DNA from: Heterocephalus glaber
Lineage: Eukaryota; Chordata; Mammalia; Rodentia; Bathyergidae
Length of the DNA: 64,000 nt
Direction of reading: 5' to 3'
Assembly (NCBI RefSeq): GCF_000247695.1
Contig: NW_004624782.1
Coordinates: 10,912,047 to 10,976,046 of the forward strand
In this document: piece after piece, positions 20,501 through 32,890 of the stretch
Layout: each line of letters opens with the position of its first letter
Position numbering within the stretch: the first letter of the stretch is position 1
Notes under the pieces: model-generated
What the model was told of the DNA's origin: nothing
What the model saw: the letters and a program-made list of their open reading frames with translations, nothing else
The model's database searches: none
Program-made: the position numbers and the translations under genes

Positions 20501-21635
20501 CCTGGCAAAATGCACACACACCCCCATTCCTATGGCAATGCAGTGTTTCTAAACAGCTTTGATATGGAAACTTGTCAGAGCTTTTCGTTCTTCTTTTCTT
20601 AAGTCTGATTAAATTATTTCCACAGACAGCTTTAGCCAATGAGGATTTGCCATCACAAAAGCACTGGTAAGTTACCTGAGCATGACTGTGGACACTGTGT
20701 TGCCTTCCTATAACAGGAACTGTTTATTACTCAGCATGTACCTACGGTTTAGTCCTGCGGGACAGGCTTCCAGTGCCATGTTAGGTCACTGCAAATCATA
20801 CCCAGACTAACCTTCCAAGTCTCTGTGTCTTTATCCTTTCTTCAAACTCTTTATGCCCTGCACCTGGCATTCTGGCTGCTATCAGCATCTGGGAACAATT
20901 GTGGGCAGAAGTATAAATTTAAGAATCCCAGCCATATACTTTGGAACTTGGCTTACTGTTACCTTTGCTTCTTGTGCAGCATTCAAGTAGGACTCTTTTA
21001 TTGTAGGTCACAAAACCCTGACCCCACTGATGTGAGTAGGTGGGAATTTATTGGTTTAGAAATGTGAAAAGCCGAGCCATTGTAGCTTCAGGTACTGCTT
21101 GACTCGGAGACACAAACATAGCCATTAGGGGCTTATTTCTCAGTTTATGTTTCTTCTTCCAACTCAAAGCTCGGATCTCTTTGTTGACCAATTCTGATCT
21201 CAGGACATCAAGATGTATCCAGCGGCTTTTAGCTCAGATTCTCTCATGTGAGGGTCCCATGGGAGAAAAGAACAACCCCCCCTTCTCTGTCCTCCCCCTT
21301 CCCCTCCCTCTCTCTCTCTTCCCCGCCTCAAGATTTTAGATTCACCTTGATAGGAGTAGTTCAGGTGACCTGCACAGCCTTGAACAAATCACTGTATGGG
21401 CAGGAAGGTGGAATATTCTGGCTAGGGATCATGTGTTTTACCTTTTGGATTTAAAGATGGCATTTTGCCTGAAATATGTGGACTAAAACTGGGAGGAAAT
21501 GGTTGATGAACACCGAGCCCAAAAAGAGCATGTGTCCACTAGTCACCCTTTAAATTTATGTCTCGGCTAGGCTCCCCAAATAGAAATCCAACTAAGTCTC
21601 TCACATCCAATTCGGAGCATTTAGAGAAAGGAACA
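17581..21635. other. No recognised gene; candidate homeobox-type repeat motif
   Basis: About 4 kb of unique-looking sequence. The 18.1-18.95 kb part is moderately GC-rich without a CpG cluster. A (TTCA)n stretch lies at about 19178-19197. Two near-identical AT-rich motifs sit at 20243-20255 and 20262-20273. No exon with credible splice context was found. Confidence 0.45.
20243..20273. promoter_or_regulatory. Paired TAATTA motifs (candidate homeodomain sites)
   Basis: taattaactgatt at 20243-20255 and taattactgatt at 20262-20273, 19 bp apart. TAATTA is the core of many homeodomain sites, but such AT-rich strings also arise by chance. Confidence 0.25.
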
Positions 21636-21639
21636 TTAG

Positions 21640-21780
21640 AGTCATATAGATGGGATTCAACTCCTAGTGCTAATTTCCTGCTTAATGTCCTCTGGGCCTT
21701 AGTCTTCTTATCTATAAAATAGTAATGATAGCTTTGCCCAGTGCTTGTCATGCTGTTGGGCACACATTAAAGTTTAATCA
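21640..21780 (+). mobile_element. MIR SINE
   Basis: 'gggattcaactcctagtgc', 'ctctgggccttagtcttcttatctataaaatagtaatgatag', 'cacattaaagtttaatca' follow MIR order. Confidence 0.75.
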
Positions 21781-24700
21781 CTTGCGACTTACCTATCCGC
21801 CATGGTAACCTGTGGTGCTCTTAGTCAAATGCAGAGCGGCTTACTCGTAGCCAACTCCTCCGGTCCCCAGGCATGGGGTGGTTGTACCTTAACTTTGACT
21901 AGGTGCCCGCAGCCTTGCTGGCTGACTTCACTGATGCCAACGTGCTTCAATCCCTAAATATTCTTTCCTTCCACACATGTGACACAGTTGGGATACTGCT
22001 ATGCTGAGTTCATTTTTCCAGAGCTCTTGTAGCTCAGATCTGGATCTTAGCATCTGCAGCATCCACAGCATCTTTCTGAACTTTTTGGTTGGTGGAACCA
22101 TAGGCCCTGTCTTTTCCAGTCTGCCTCATCCATTTTTAGCTAATGAGACTATGCTCCGCCTTGGCATGAGACATGGTAAGGAGACACTGGGTAAGGAGAT
22201 GGTCACAGAACCATATTAAGTTGAGTTGGAAAAGCAGTTAGAGGTCATGTGATACAGCTTCTCTCCTGTGGAATGGCTCTAGCTGACTGATGAGTTGGGG
22301 CTAGAGAAGGTTGTTTGGAAACTAGGTGTGAACCTCTAGGAGTCCACAGAACTATGGATAAGTGGTGAGCTCCTATACATCAGAAACTTCCAAGTGACAA
22401 CTAATGTCCCCTCATCCTCAGGGAGAACTGAAACACCACTAGGAAACACTTCATGGGTAAAATGGCCTTAAATTAGGTCTTAGGGTTTCCTACTAAAGTC
22501 TGTAAGAAGCTGGGTAATCATGTAGACAGGTACACAGGCCTGTGATGCCTGAATGATGGGAACGATGATGAACAGACAATACAGACTCTGCTAGAGAAAC
22601 CAGCCACTGTTCATCTCCTTCCAGTGGTCGTGCTATGGGAAGGAAAGTCCTGTGTAACCTAACCTTCGACTCTTTCAAGACATGATAGAAATTTGGACTT
22701 TTAAACGAAACCCACTTTTAAAATTTGTTCTATCTTTAATAACTAGCAAGGAAAGAACTAATGTCTGTCTTAATATTTAGGAAGGTGTTTGGAGGATCGA
22801 GGGCAGAAAGGGAGATGGGGAGGTGTGGGGCAGACAGCAGTGAAACCGAAAGGCGGGAGTGAATATCATGTGCCTCAGCGTGACACGAGGGTGGCCTGGA
22901 GGAGTCAGAACCAGTGGGAAGAGCACAGGGTACCGAGAACCAGGTTAAACAGAGACTTGACAATCGCCAGAACCGTTGAGATAGGATTTGTGAGCTTCAG
23001 GGTTTCTCGTAGGCTGCTCAGCCTTCTCAGCATCAAAGTATCAGGGAAAAGTCTGGCAGAGGCCATAGGCCAGGATGGAAAAAGTCTAGGAGCAGAGATG
23101 GCAGCGGGGAATTCAATCTTTATACTGTGTCTACTGGTAAAGCAGATTTGAGGCTGACTTAAAAACAGTGCAATAAGGCTAGAAAATCAGCATAGGTCAA
23201 AGCACAAATCAAGAGGTGAAGAGGGAACAAAATTATGCTAATTTATATAGAATCTCGACCTTCTAAGCTTAGTACACCAGTTTAGTCCCAAGAATCCAAA
23301 ATAAATAAGCAGTCACAGCTTAGATGAAGAAGTCCAGGGAGATGAAAATTAGGGTCTCTGTCTCTCTCTGTCTTCCAAAAGCCTTTAGATTCACCTCATT
23401 GGGGTGCACCCTCATGCACCTTGTGTGAGCTTCCCAGTATGTTAGGAAAGAGAAAAACCAAACAACAAAGCCATTGTCTACACCTCATATAGGACACTTA
23501 TCTACCTATTGTGATTGCATGATAATGGATTTCTACCAAGTTTGGGAAGTATGTTGATTGATCTTGCTGAAAATATGTGACATGAAAGCTGAAGCTGAGG
23601 TGCCCTATGAGCTCCACGTGTCTATCTCTTGGGTATGGAGAAGGGTGGTCTCCATTGTAAACCCTAAAACATGGGACACAGAGCAGGCCTGCTCTGTCAG
23701 AGACTGGACTTGTGACAGACCTGCTGTTCATGGTCACTGCACATGGGATAACTATTAAATGCACACCATCATATAACACTTCCTGTTCCTGGCCCTGATC
23801 TTCAAAAGAATTTGTAGAGGGAGGTGGGAGAGAGGGCATTCTCTGTCAGAGATAGGAAACATTATAATGAACAGTCCCCGTGAAAGTAAGAATATTATCA
23901 CTCTATCATTTTCTGTTATCTGTTATTTGAAGAAATACAACATTCTACATGAGAAATGAATGAAGATGGGAAGTTTTCATCTATTCATCTTGCAATCCTA
24001 CCCTCCTTTCCTTCCTGTCTCCTTCTGCACTTGCACAGAGCATCTTCAAAGAAATCTGGATGGTTCCCACCAGGCATTGGTGGCTTGGGTAAATGCGACT
24101 CACCAGTGGCTGATGCAGTGTTGCAACACAGGAAAGGTTAATTACAGAGCTGGCGCACTCCTGCAGAAGTGAGGCAGTGTGCTGCATCCCTCCTACCTGA
24201 ACAGCCCTGCAAATTTCCAAATGACTTCTTGCTTCTCACTTAGAAATCTAAAGCATTTCTGTGACCAAAGGGTGAAACACTCAGGGACCTATGTTATGTC
24301 TGTGTATAGAATGAGTTCCCCTAGGACAGTGTAGGCATCAGCAAATTATAGTAAATAATCAGGAGCAGGGTTATGCCACGGAAGAGAGAGAGTGACACAG
24401 GTTGGTCCCCCTTGTGTGCCCGTATGGAGACATCATGGTGATGCTCTTAATTTGTACAGTTAAGAGGTGTTAATAATTGAGTGAAAAGAAAAACATATGG
24501 GGAACTTTTAGAAAGGATTTGAGAGGCAGAGGGGATGAAACAGCATTTATAAATACACTGAGAGCCAAGAGGGGTGACTTGATTTTCATCTCTATTAAAG
24601 ATACTTCCAAGTCTCTGCAGATACACGTGAAATCTAGATAAAAAGAGCTATGCTTTCTATGCAAGAAATCATTTCCAAAGTCCCTAGCCCCACTTCCAAC

Positions 24701-24855
24701 AAAATTGCTGCCTCTAAGTTCATCCTAGAGAGAAGTTCTGTATCATCACTGAGTAGCTACAGCACCCTGCTATTTAACACATTATTCTGAGCACCGAAAC
24801 AGCAGCTATTCATTGCCCCCCACGTGTGCCTGTGCCCGCAGGAGAGTTGACTGAA
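21781..24855. other. No recognised feature
   Basis: About 3 kb of unique-looking sequence. Open frames up to 120 aa (22789-23151) lack domains or codon structure typical of exons. Confidence 0.5.
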
Positions 24856-24859
24856 CATG

Positions 24860-25035
24860 GTTTGTAGTCAAAGACACCTGGACACAATTCTCTGGCGCTA
24901 ATTGACTTTGTAACCTGATCACCCCCACTACACCTCATGATTCTCAGTTTCATCATCCGTAAAATGGACAAATGGACTTGTCGTCCCATAACCACAGTCA
25001 GTAAAATACATTCAATAAAAATTGCTGCAGGCACT
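24860..25035 (+). mobile_element. MIR SINE
   Basis: 'tttgtagtcaaagacacctgg', 'ttctcagtttcatcatccgtaaaatgg', then 'aaaatacattcaataaaaattgctg': MIR head-to-tail order. Confidence 0.75.
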
Positions 25036-25399
25036 AAGCAGTAATCAGGGAAATTCAGTTCTCCTTGCTAAAGACATCACTCAGGGGAAGACAAGATTGC
25101 TCTTCGAAGTCACCTGTGTACAATTTGAATGCACATGGTTTGTATGGATACCTCTCTGAGCTACTAGCATGTGTGCCAGAGGTGTATTCTCCTCTTCTTC
25201 TCATATTTCACATTAAGAAGCCCTTACTGGGGACGGACACTGCTCTAATCTGTCCACAAAGATGAGCTCTGCTCTCCGAGGAAGGCAGTGCCACATTCAC
25301 TGAATTTGTTGTGCCACAAATGTAGGACCTGGTACAACATCAGTTGTGTAGTGTACCTCAACTTCAGAGATACTGATGTTAAAAGTATGTCTTAGGATC

Positions 25400-25565
25400 A
25401 ATAAACTAGATGAATGCTCTGTCCTCACTTTATAGGTGAGGGTACTGGGGATTGTACAGATCGAGGGTCTTATGTAACTACTCCATGTAATTAGGCAGAG
25501 TTGGAGAGAAAAGTTGAACTCAGACCATGTGACTTCAAAGCCCATACTTGCAGTCACCTCACTGA
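25400..25565 (-). mobile_element. MIR SINE
   Basis: Antisense MIR: 'ctcactttataggtgagggtactg', 'gtaattaggcagagttgg', 'ttgaactcagaccatgtgacttcaaagccc'. Confidence 0.7.
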
Positions 25566-25876
25566 CTTTCCTCTCTCCATCAGCTGATGAGTGAACATTC
25601 AGGCAATCTCATCTCCAGCCTCAATTATGTGCCCTTTGGGGCTCAAGTGGTCACTTGACACTGTTCAGCTTTGAAGGAAAGGAAGAAAATTAAAGAACAA
25701 GTTAAAAATGCTGAAAAATACATCCTCACAAATGGTGTCTAATTCATGAGCTATAATTAGGCATTTTATGATACTGTTTTACTCTCTGGAAGCCAAATAC
25801 CTTTTACTACATAGATGGATTTGACTTTTACACATTCAACTTTTGTCTGTGACTCTAAGGAGATAGTATACATTGA

Positions 25877-25950
25877 GGGCCGGGGATTTAGCTCAGTGAT
25901 TTCTTCACCTGCTGTGCAAGCACAAGGGCCTGAGTTCGATCCCCGGTACC

Positions 25951-25983
<33 letters not shown>

Positions 25984-25989
25984 GAAAAA
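25877..25989 (+). mobile_element. ID-like SINE with long (GAAAA)n tail
   Basis: Plus-oriented, with the A box tagctcagtga and B-box-like gagttcgatcc intact, followed by a purine tail of A13 then GAAAA repeats to about 25989. The TSD core atagtatac lies at 25863-25871 and 25990-25998, with its distal end diverged. The tail is the longest among the eight copies, which suggests it is one of the younger ones. Confidence 0.93.
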
Positions 25990-26109
25990 ATAGTATACGT
26001 AAATATTCACATCTTGATAAATCACTTGCAAAAATGACTACAGTTGTCCACTTCTGCCTGGACCCACACTCTTTGAAATAGAATATTACAGCTTCTTTCA
26101 TCAAGAAAT

Positions 26110-26545
26110 GGTACCTACTTATATATCTTCAAAAACTGGGCTCACCCGATGCCTTGCCTTAACCAACAGAATGAGATGGAAGTAAAAGCTTGCCAACTCC
26201 AAGCCTAGGCTCCAAGAAGTCTTCGGAGCTTTGACTTCCTTTTGGAACCATAATCACCATGAAAGCAAACCTAAGGTAGCCTGCCAGAGGATTCAGAACC
26301 ACATGGAACAAAGCCAAGAAATCTCAGCTAAAGCCTCTCAGATCAGCTGTCCTGATAGCCACCTCCCAGCCAGCTGCAGACTCCTGAACAAACCCAGCTA
26401 AAATTAGATGATCAGGACCCAGATATGTAACCTGAGCTCACTCCAGCCCACCCAGCTACAGACTAAAGAAAAAAATGGCTATTATTTAAAGTCCCTAAGT
26501 TGTAGGAGTGTATGTTATACAGCAATAGCTCACTGATACATCTAT
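26110..26545 (+). mobile_element. Old LTR-like mammalian repeat (family not named)
   Basis: Blocks 'taaccaacagaatgagatggaagt' near the start and 'tatgttatacagcaatagctcactgatac' at the end resemble a common mammal-wide interspersed repeat whose 3' end reads like 'gttacacagcaatagctgactgatac'. I do not recall the family name with confidence. Confidence 0.5.
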
Positions 26546-26696
26546 CTTAGAGCTTTGGCAACCAAACAAAATGATAGGATAACTCTTGGCTAATGTAAAA
26601 AACGCCTTGGTAGTCATTCACTCAGGAAGAATGCTTTACATTTACTTTTGCACTGAAAACATCCCTATTGAAATAACTCTACTTTTTGTATATCTG

Positions 26697-26710
26697 GTTG
26701 CTATAGCAAC
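26697..26710. promoter_or_regulatory. RFX X-box-like palindrome 1
   Basis: gttgctatagcaac is a perfect 14-bp palindrome and fits the RFX X-box layout of two GTTRC/GYAAC half sites with a short spacer. RFX factors control ciliary and other genes, but no gene is recognised nearby, so this is a candidate site only. Confidence 0.45.
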
Positions 26711-26786
26711 CTGATACTTTTGTTCTCTGCTGTGGTCTTCCTGATCATATCACTTTGCAGTTAGTCAACATGGTGTTGGAACCTTG

Positions 26787-26800
26787 GTTGTTATGGTAAC
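26787..26800. promoter_or_regulatory. RFX X-box-like motif 2
   Basis: gttgttatggtaac, a weaker X-box with a good right half (ggtaac), exactly 90 bp start to start from motif 1. Confidence 0.35.
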
Positions 26801-28086
26801 CTGGGACCATTTTTTTAAAATAATGCATTCCACTGACATTGTTTTCTGAGGAGACCTGCGATTCAGTCTTGTACTCATCTGGAGAAACTTGTGGTACAGA
26901 GCAAAAAGCATTTCAGGAAATGCTCCTCTGGGGAGAAATTCTTCATTAAAGCCTCCTTCCAGAAGCCTCAGACATTCTGTGCTTTTATGGATTTTTCCTA
27001 TTGAAATGCCTCCCAGAATTTTGGTGAATTGCAAAGTATGTTTTAAAAAGTCCTAAAAGAGTCTGAATTGCTAATAGAAAACATGTGTAGCTGAATTGTC
27101 ATTAATTATGCATGAAGCTCCATCAGCGCCCTACACGGAGCGCTGCACACCCAGGAGATGAGATTCTTTGCGATGTGTGGAAGAGGCACAAGAAGCAGAG
27201 CCCACTGTGGAAATGGCCCTGGCAGCAAGAGAAGGGCCAGGGAGCAAGGGCTGCAGGCTGGGGAGGCCATAGCGAAGGAGCTGCGGGGAGAAAACCCAAG
27301 GGGAACTCACAGCTCCAAGTGCTGTTTAGGGAGTGGAAAGGGAGGACACAGAGCAAGGGGTTGAGGAATCTTCAGTCTAAAGCAGACTCCAGAGGGAAAA
27401 GAAGGTATTTCTGTGCTTAGAAATGTCTCAATTTGTGAGAAGCCCAGGGCACTTGCACGTTTTGAGGCTTTCGTTATGTTTAAAAAATCATGAGATGCCA
27501 AAGCAAGGATATCAAATGGAGGAATCTGTCAACTGTTTACATTTAATGCTTTTCCTAATAAAAATGTGATACAATACAGTTGTCCTTCCCATAAGATGAC
27601 TAGAAGATTTATTTTTTAATATATTCGTTAGTCATAGTCCAAGGTCCATAGTAGAACTCAGGGATTCTCCACCACCACCACCCCTCCAGAGAAAAATAAT
27701 AATTGAACTTCTGCATAAAATCTTGCACCAGGCAGTTGTTTGAACCCTTCCCCAGATAACTCTTTTTCTACTCTTCTGTCTGGACAAGCCTAATATATTT
27801 CCAGCCTTTGTTGCATGTAGGTAGAGACTCTGTGGGATGTGCCGGGCAATGAGATCAAAGCAGACATTTGCTGGGATCTGGGGATGCTTTTCATTCCTTG
27901 GTAAAGAAGATGCTTAGGACAAATTCCACCTCTCCCCCTCTTTCTTTTTATTTTGAATGTTGATCTGATGTCTGTGACTGGGGTGAGGATCTGGTGACGA
28001 TAGGCATCAAAGATAAAATCCAACGTGCTAGGAATAGAGGGGGAGATTAAGAAAGGCTGGCTCCCTAAAGTATATTGCACATCAGC
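26801..28086. other. No recognised feature
   Basis: Unique-looking. The K/G-rich open frame at 27112-27420 and its antisense shadow have no recognisable domain. Confidence 0.5.
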
Positions 28087-28527
28087 TGCCACGGTTCACA
28101 TGGTTTGTGTGTGTTCCTCAAAGTTTCACAGACTGGAAGCTTGGTGTCTGGTGGTGCTAAAAAAAGTGGAACTTTTAAAGGGTGGAGCCTCGAGAAATGA
28201 ATTAGGTTATGGAGGGAGCACCCTTGGAAGACATTAAAGCCAGTCTCGTGGAAAGCGTCCTGAGAGCAAGTCGGTATAAGAAGCTGTGCCCTGTCCCTCA
28301 GCCTCTTGCTCCTGGCCTCCCGGTGTAATCTCTCCCTCCTGCACACGCTTCGGCCAGGATGCCATCTGTGATGCTGTGATGTAGCCAGAAGGCCCGCACT
28401 AGAGCTGAGCAGATGTCAGCACTGTGCTGTTGGACTTCCAAAACTGTGAGCGAAATAAACCTCTCCTCCGTATAAGTTACCCGGCCTCAGGTATTTTGTG
28501 ATAGCCATCCAAAAACGGACCGAGACC
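28087..28527 (+). mobile_element. MaLR solo LTR
   Basis: Starts near 'acatggtttgtgtgtgttcctcaaagtt', contains 'aaagggtggagcctcgagaaatg', and has the canonical end 'aaaactgtgagcgaaataaacctctcc' followed by 'ggtattttgtgatagccatccaaaa'. The aataaa polyadenylation signal (about 28456) is intact. CpGs are relatively well preserved. Confidence 0.88.
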
Positions 28528-28955
28528 TGAGTTGAATATTCTTTTTATCATTCTCATTGTATGAATCGTTGGCATCAGAATGAAGCTTTATTTCCCAGGC
28601 TTGACACACAAAGCAATTTGTAACACAACCATTCTAACTTTATCATTTTGTCTTCTGTCTGCTGTCCCAGAATGACCATATTTCCCTAAGTGTTAACGCT
28701 GGTGGCCGGATTTGGAGAGTCAAGCAAGCTCTTCACTTGAGGAAATGCCTGTCCATGTGTTCTCTGCTTATCTCTAACTTTAAAACCCAAACAAATGTCT
28801 AGATTTCGGAAACTCCTCCAGGCCACTCCTTTTCCCGCACTCTCTCTCTCCCACTGTGAGCTAGCCACTCTCCCCATGTTTGCATGGCACCTCTTCATAC
28901 CTGCAGAGTTCTCAAACACTGTGCCAATCCTTAATGAGTCTGCCCCTATTAGTGC
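28528..28955. other. No recognised feature
   Basis: Nothing supportable. Confidence 0.45.
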
Positions 28956-28959
28956 ATAG

Positions 28960-29050
28960 TAATTACCTGAGGACTGGGGCTGAGACCCAGCCTGAGCTCA
29001 ATCTGTAATAGATGCTCAACAAAGGTTTGCTCAAAGGATGAATGAATAAC
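28960..29050 (+). mobile_element. L2 LINE 3' end
   Basis: 'taatagatgctcaacaaagg' followed by 'gatgaatgaataac' is the typical L2 terminus. Confidence 0.6.
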
Positions 29051-29404
29051 AGGATATTGTCCCTTAGAAGTTGTTTCCATTAGGAATCCACCTGGAGACT
29101 TGAATGCCTCATCCCAGGATGTGGTCTCAAGCAGTTTTCTACAAATATCTTGTAGAGCTTTGGGATCATACCAATAAACCAGATTAAAGTGCTTGGAAAA
29201 TAATATACCATGAGCCTTAGGTTCTTCCCTCCTCTGACTAGGGCATAAATATGGTTGCAATTTGTATTTCTTAAATATATTGCCTAATGCATGTATTACC
29301 TAATACATTCCCTAAGGGCATGCTGCTGCTGGTGATACCCTGTAAGTATTCGTCCATGACCACTTGGACTTAGCTCCTAAAAAGAATGCTGCATCATCTA
29401 CAAT

Positions 29405-29890
29405 ACCAGTCATCTCTTTTTTAATTTTAAAAAATTGTATTGTGATTTTAAATTTATGATTTATATATTTATGGAGTATAAATTGATGTTCTGTTACTAC
29501 AGTGTGAAATAATTAAATCAACTAATTCTCAAATACTAGTTTTCTGTGGTGAAAACATGAAATTTATTCTTAGCCATTTTGAAATGTACAGTGACACCAT
29601 ATTAACTGTGCCCACCGTGGATCACAGTATCTCTCAAAACCAAATCCTCATTCCGCCTCTCTGAAATTTTATACCCTCCAGCCAGCATCTCCCAGTTCCT
29701 CCAGCTCCCCAGTTGCTGCAACCACCATTTTTCTCTCTGACTTTTTTAGTAGGATTGTTTTGGATCCCACGTTCTATAAGTGAGAATGTGCAATGTTTGG
29801 CTTTCTGTGCCCAGCTAATTTCACTCGCTATGATCCCTCTCCAGTGCTACCTAGGTGGACATTTCCTTCATTGAAACAATTTTCAATATC
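29405..29890 (-). mobile_element. Old L1 (L1M-type) 3' end
   Basis: The plus strand shows an A/T-rich 3'-UTR-like start, 'ttagccattttgaaatgtacagtg', then 'agtgagaatgtgcaatgtttggctttctgtgcccagctaatttcactcgc', antisense text of old L1 3' regions. Confidence 0.65.
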
Positions 29891-30950
29891 TCAAACTTTG
29901 TTAATCCCAACACGCCAACCGAGAATGTCTATAATGTTTACATATTGTGATCTACAAATTTAATAATTTACCCCTTGTCTTTAATTCTGAGTATAATTAA
30001 TTTTTCCATCCACAACCAACAGAACTCTACCTTCGACCCTTATTTCTCCTCATTTCTGATTATAGAGTCGCCAGTTAAAATCGAATCTACTTTACATTGT
30101 AGCATTTTCTTAAAAACTGGTTGCAGTAGAGGCTGGAACAGTGATGCATTCACACAGGACTTCCTGAAGGATTAAATGAGATATGAAAATACTGTAACCA
30201 GTATCAAGCCCTGGGCTATGAGGATGACAGGAAACAGGACTGACTGCTGTCCAAATAGGCTCAAAGAGGAGAAATCAGAGTCCCTTAGAAATAATTCGGA
30301 AGGGCCGAGGCTTCCTGTACATTTCATTCACATCACTGGCCACTTTGTGGTTCTTTGAGTCTCCCTTCCCCTAAGTACAGTCGCCTTAGAGCCTTTCCAT
30401 CGCTGTCTCTGTTTTGGGGCTTGTCTCTCCCCAGCACTGAATGCTTCAGGAGAACTCGATTGACTATTTCCACATTTCTGTGGTGTGGCTCTTCTCACTC
30501 AGATCTTACCCTCAGCTGCAGTCCTCCGATAGTCCCTGCTGCCTCCCTCCCAGTTCTGGCCTCTGTGTTCGCTGGCTCACCTGGGCTTCTCTACATCACA
30601 GTAGATTCAGACCCCGGGACGGGGAATAAAAGCAGAAGCCGCGAGGTCCCTTCAGGCCTAGACACAAAACTGTTCCTCCTGCATTGTTGGGTCACATTTG
30701 TCTGGCGGGACTTGCTTAGCCCAGTAGCAATCCCAGATTGAAGGAGGTGAAGAACTAATTCTTTGCGGGGAAGAACAGCAACATGATACTGCAAAACAGC
30801 ATGTCACAGGAAGCATGACAGGCCAAGGCCATGGGGACAGTGATCTGCAGCATCTGCCTGTTGGCAGGTTTCTCCCCGTTCCATTGAACTCCTGGCCACC
30901 TTTACACAGCAGGCTGTGTTGGTGCTGAGTCGCACCTAGCACCGTCCCCT
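29891..30950. other. No recognised feature
   Basis: Unique-looking. Open frames here and the overlapping 220-aa minus frame (30658-31320) are not credible genes; the latter runs through an L2. Confidence 0.5.
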
Positions 30951-30954
30951 CTGC

Positions 30955-31165
30955 CTGTATTCTATGACACTTTTGTCCTGAGCACTTATCACCGCCTGAC
31001 GTATTACACATGTATTCGTGTTTGTTTGCTTGTCTGCCCCGCCCCATTGTACTCAGCTCCAGGACAGCAAGGATTCCATTGGCTCTATTCACCAGTCTGT
31101 GTCCAGCACTCCACCAGTGCTGGCCACATCCCAGGGACTCCATGAATATTAGTTGCAGGCGTAAA
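30955..31165 (+). mobile_element. L2 LINE 3' region
   Basis: 'cctgagcacttatcaccgcctgacgtattacacatgtattcgtgtttg', then 'agctccaggacagcaaggatt' and 'ctgtgtccagcac' follow the L2 3' consensus order. Confidence 0.8.
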
Positions 31166-32340
31166 CTGTGGATTTGTGAGATTTGTGTGGATACAAAGAA
31201 GCATTTATCCCAAGCTTTTTCAGTAACCCTAAAACACGAACAATGTTTGCACCACTGGGGAGGGAATGGGGGTGAGACCCACATAACAAGTGACCAAGCC
31301 ATTTCCCTTGCAGAAGTCATTTGTGCTTAAATATTTCTTAAAACGGACCCATGCACATGGCCTGCATCCTAGAAATGTGTGTTTATTCATTGGAAGCAGA
31401 GGTTTTGTGTGTCTTATGAGAAAGGGTTGGCGGCTCCAGTTTAGTAATGTGCAAAAGGATTGGGCTTTACAGGGATTCAAATTATTTTCGGCATTAAACG
31501 TGATATATCTGTGCTGATGCATCTAGTCCTGAATATAGATTCCCAGACCAGAAAGATGATAAGACATTAAATCTATGTAAATTCAACTAGTCATTTATGT
31601 TTGAACAAATTCAACAAGAGATTTGACTTGGGGGCTTACAGACAAATAAATCCAGTTGGGGAAAATGCATACTGCGATCTTTAACCATGGTGCTGTATTC
31701 CCCTTGAAAATTCCACACCCCAGTGAATATCTAACAGGTCACAGTTGAGAGCTCAAGCAATTATGCTAGAACATGTTAATAATACAACAGGGAAATGACT
31801 ATGTTTGTCTGGTATAAAGATGAAAGCAGCTGTTGGTACCAACTCAGAAAGATGATAGCGGAGCAGGCGGCTCTGGTCGTGTGTGGCACTGGCAGGATGC
31901 AGAGAAGGGACCCTGCCGAGGAACTCCACAGCATTAGCATTTCCTTGGGCCCCTTTTCTGGTGACCAGGACTGCCATAGCAGTGACATCTCGCTCAGTGG
32001 CAGAGGCAGCCGGATACAGATGACAAAGGCCACCTCGAGCAGGTTCCTGGAAAGCCCTAGACATAATAACTGGCTGCCTCCACACCACAAACGACAGCTG
32101 TGACTGAAGGAATAAACAGAATAATCTGGACTTACACAAGCCACAGGGGGCTTTTGGCAGCATGCAAATTCACAAACTTATCAAATGCATTCCTTGAAAA
32201 TGAAGAGCTCTTTTGAAGCTGGCAGTCTAGGGGAAGTACTCCACGAAGCCCGTACTCCTGGGTACTTTTCAGAGCAAAGGCAGGCAGGTCTGAGGGCCTG
32301 GTTGCTGCCATAGGTCTGGTAATAACAGCAATAGTAATGA
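31166..32340. other. No recognised feature
   Basis: Unique-looking; overlapping open frames of 100-136 aa on both strands at 31753-32163 have no domain and mutually shadow each other. Confidence 0.45.
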
Positions 32341-32344
32341 TGAC

Positions 32345-32570
32345 AACAACCAGTAGTTTTGAGGTTTTGTTATTTATCAAGTATTTATCTGCATTGTGCC
32401 GTTAAGTATCACGAGAACCTTAGTACTATGAGATGCTGTTATTATCCCCACAACAAAGATAAGGAAATTGAGGGCCAGAGAGGTTTCAGTTGACCAAAGT
32501 CATCAGCAGCAACACTGGGATTTGAATTGAGGTCTGTCTAATTTCAGAATCTCCACTTGTATGTGCAGAA
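32345..32570 (-). mobile_element. MIR SINE, nearly full length
   Basis: Antisense MIR from 'atttatcaagtatttatctgcattgtgcc' through 'ttattatccccacaacaaagataaggaaattgaggg' to 'gggatttgaattgaggtctgtctaatttcaga'. Confidence 0.85.
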
Positions 32571-32734
32571 CAGTTCAGTGAGCTAGAGGGAAGGAGCACT
32601 TCCTCTTGGGGTAGGTGTGTTCAGCTCCACGGCTCATCTCTGTTTCAGGCAACAGTCATGAAGCCTTCAGCAGAGCACTGAATTACTGGAAAAGGACAAG
32701 GATAATAACAGGAGCAGCATCCACTCCTTCCTGA

Positions 32735-32890
32735 ACACTGCATGTCAGGCATATTTTGAGGAACTGAAATTCATTATCTTCATTTCATTTTCTCAATAAC
32801 TATACTTAAAAATCAGATTCTGTTACTAGTCTTTTTATACAGATCAGGACCCTGAAGCACAGAGAATTCAAAGACCTTGTGAGAAATTGG
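32735..32890 (-). mobile_element. MIR SINE
   Basis: Antisense MIR: 'tcattttctcaataactatac', 'cagatcaggaccctgaagcacagagaattcaa'. Confidence 0.65.

Noticed and set aside
30658..31320. 220-aa open frame on the minus strand, the longest in the window
   Set aside because: It runs antisense through an L2 fossil, has no domain or start context, and overlaps other frames.
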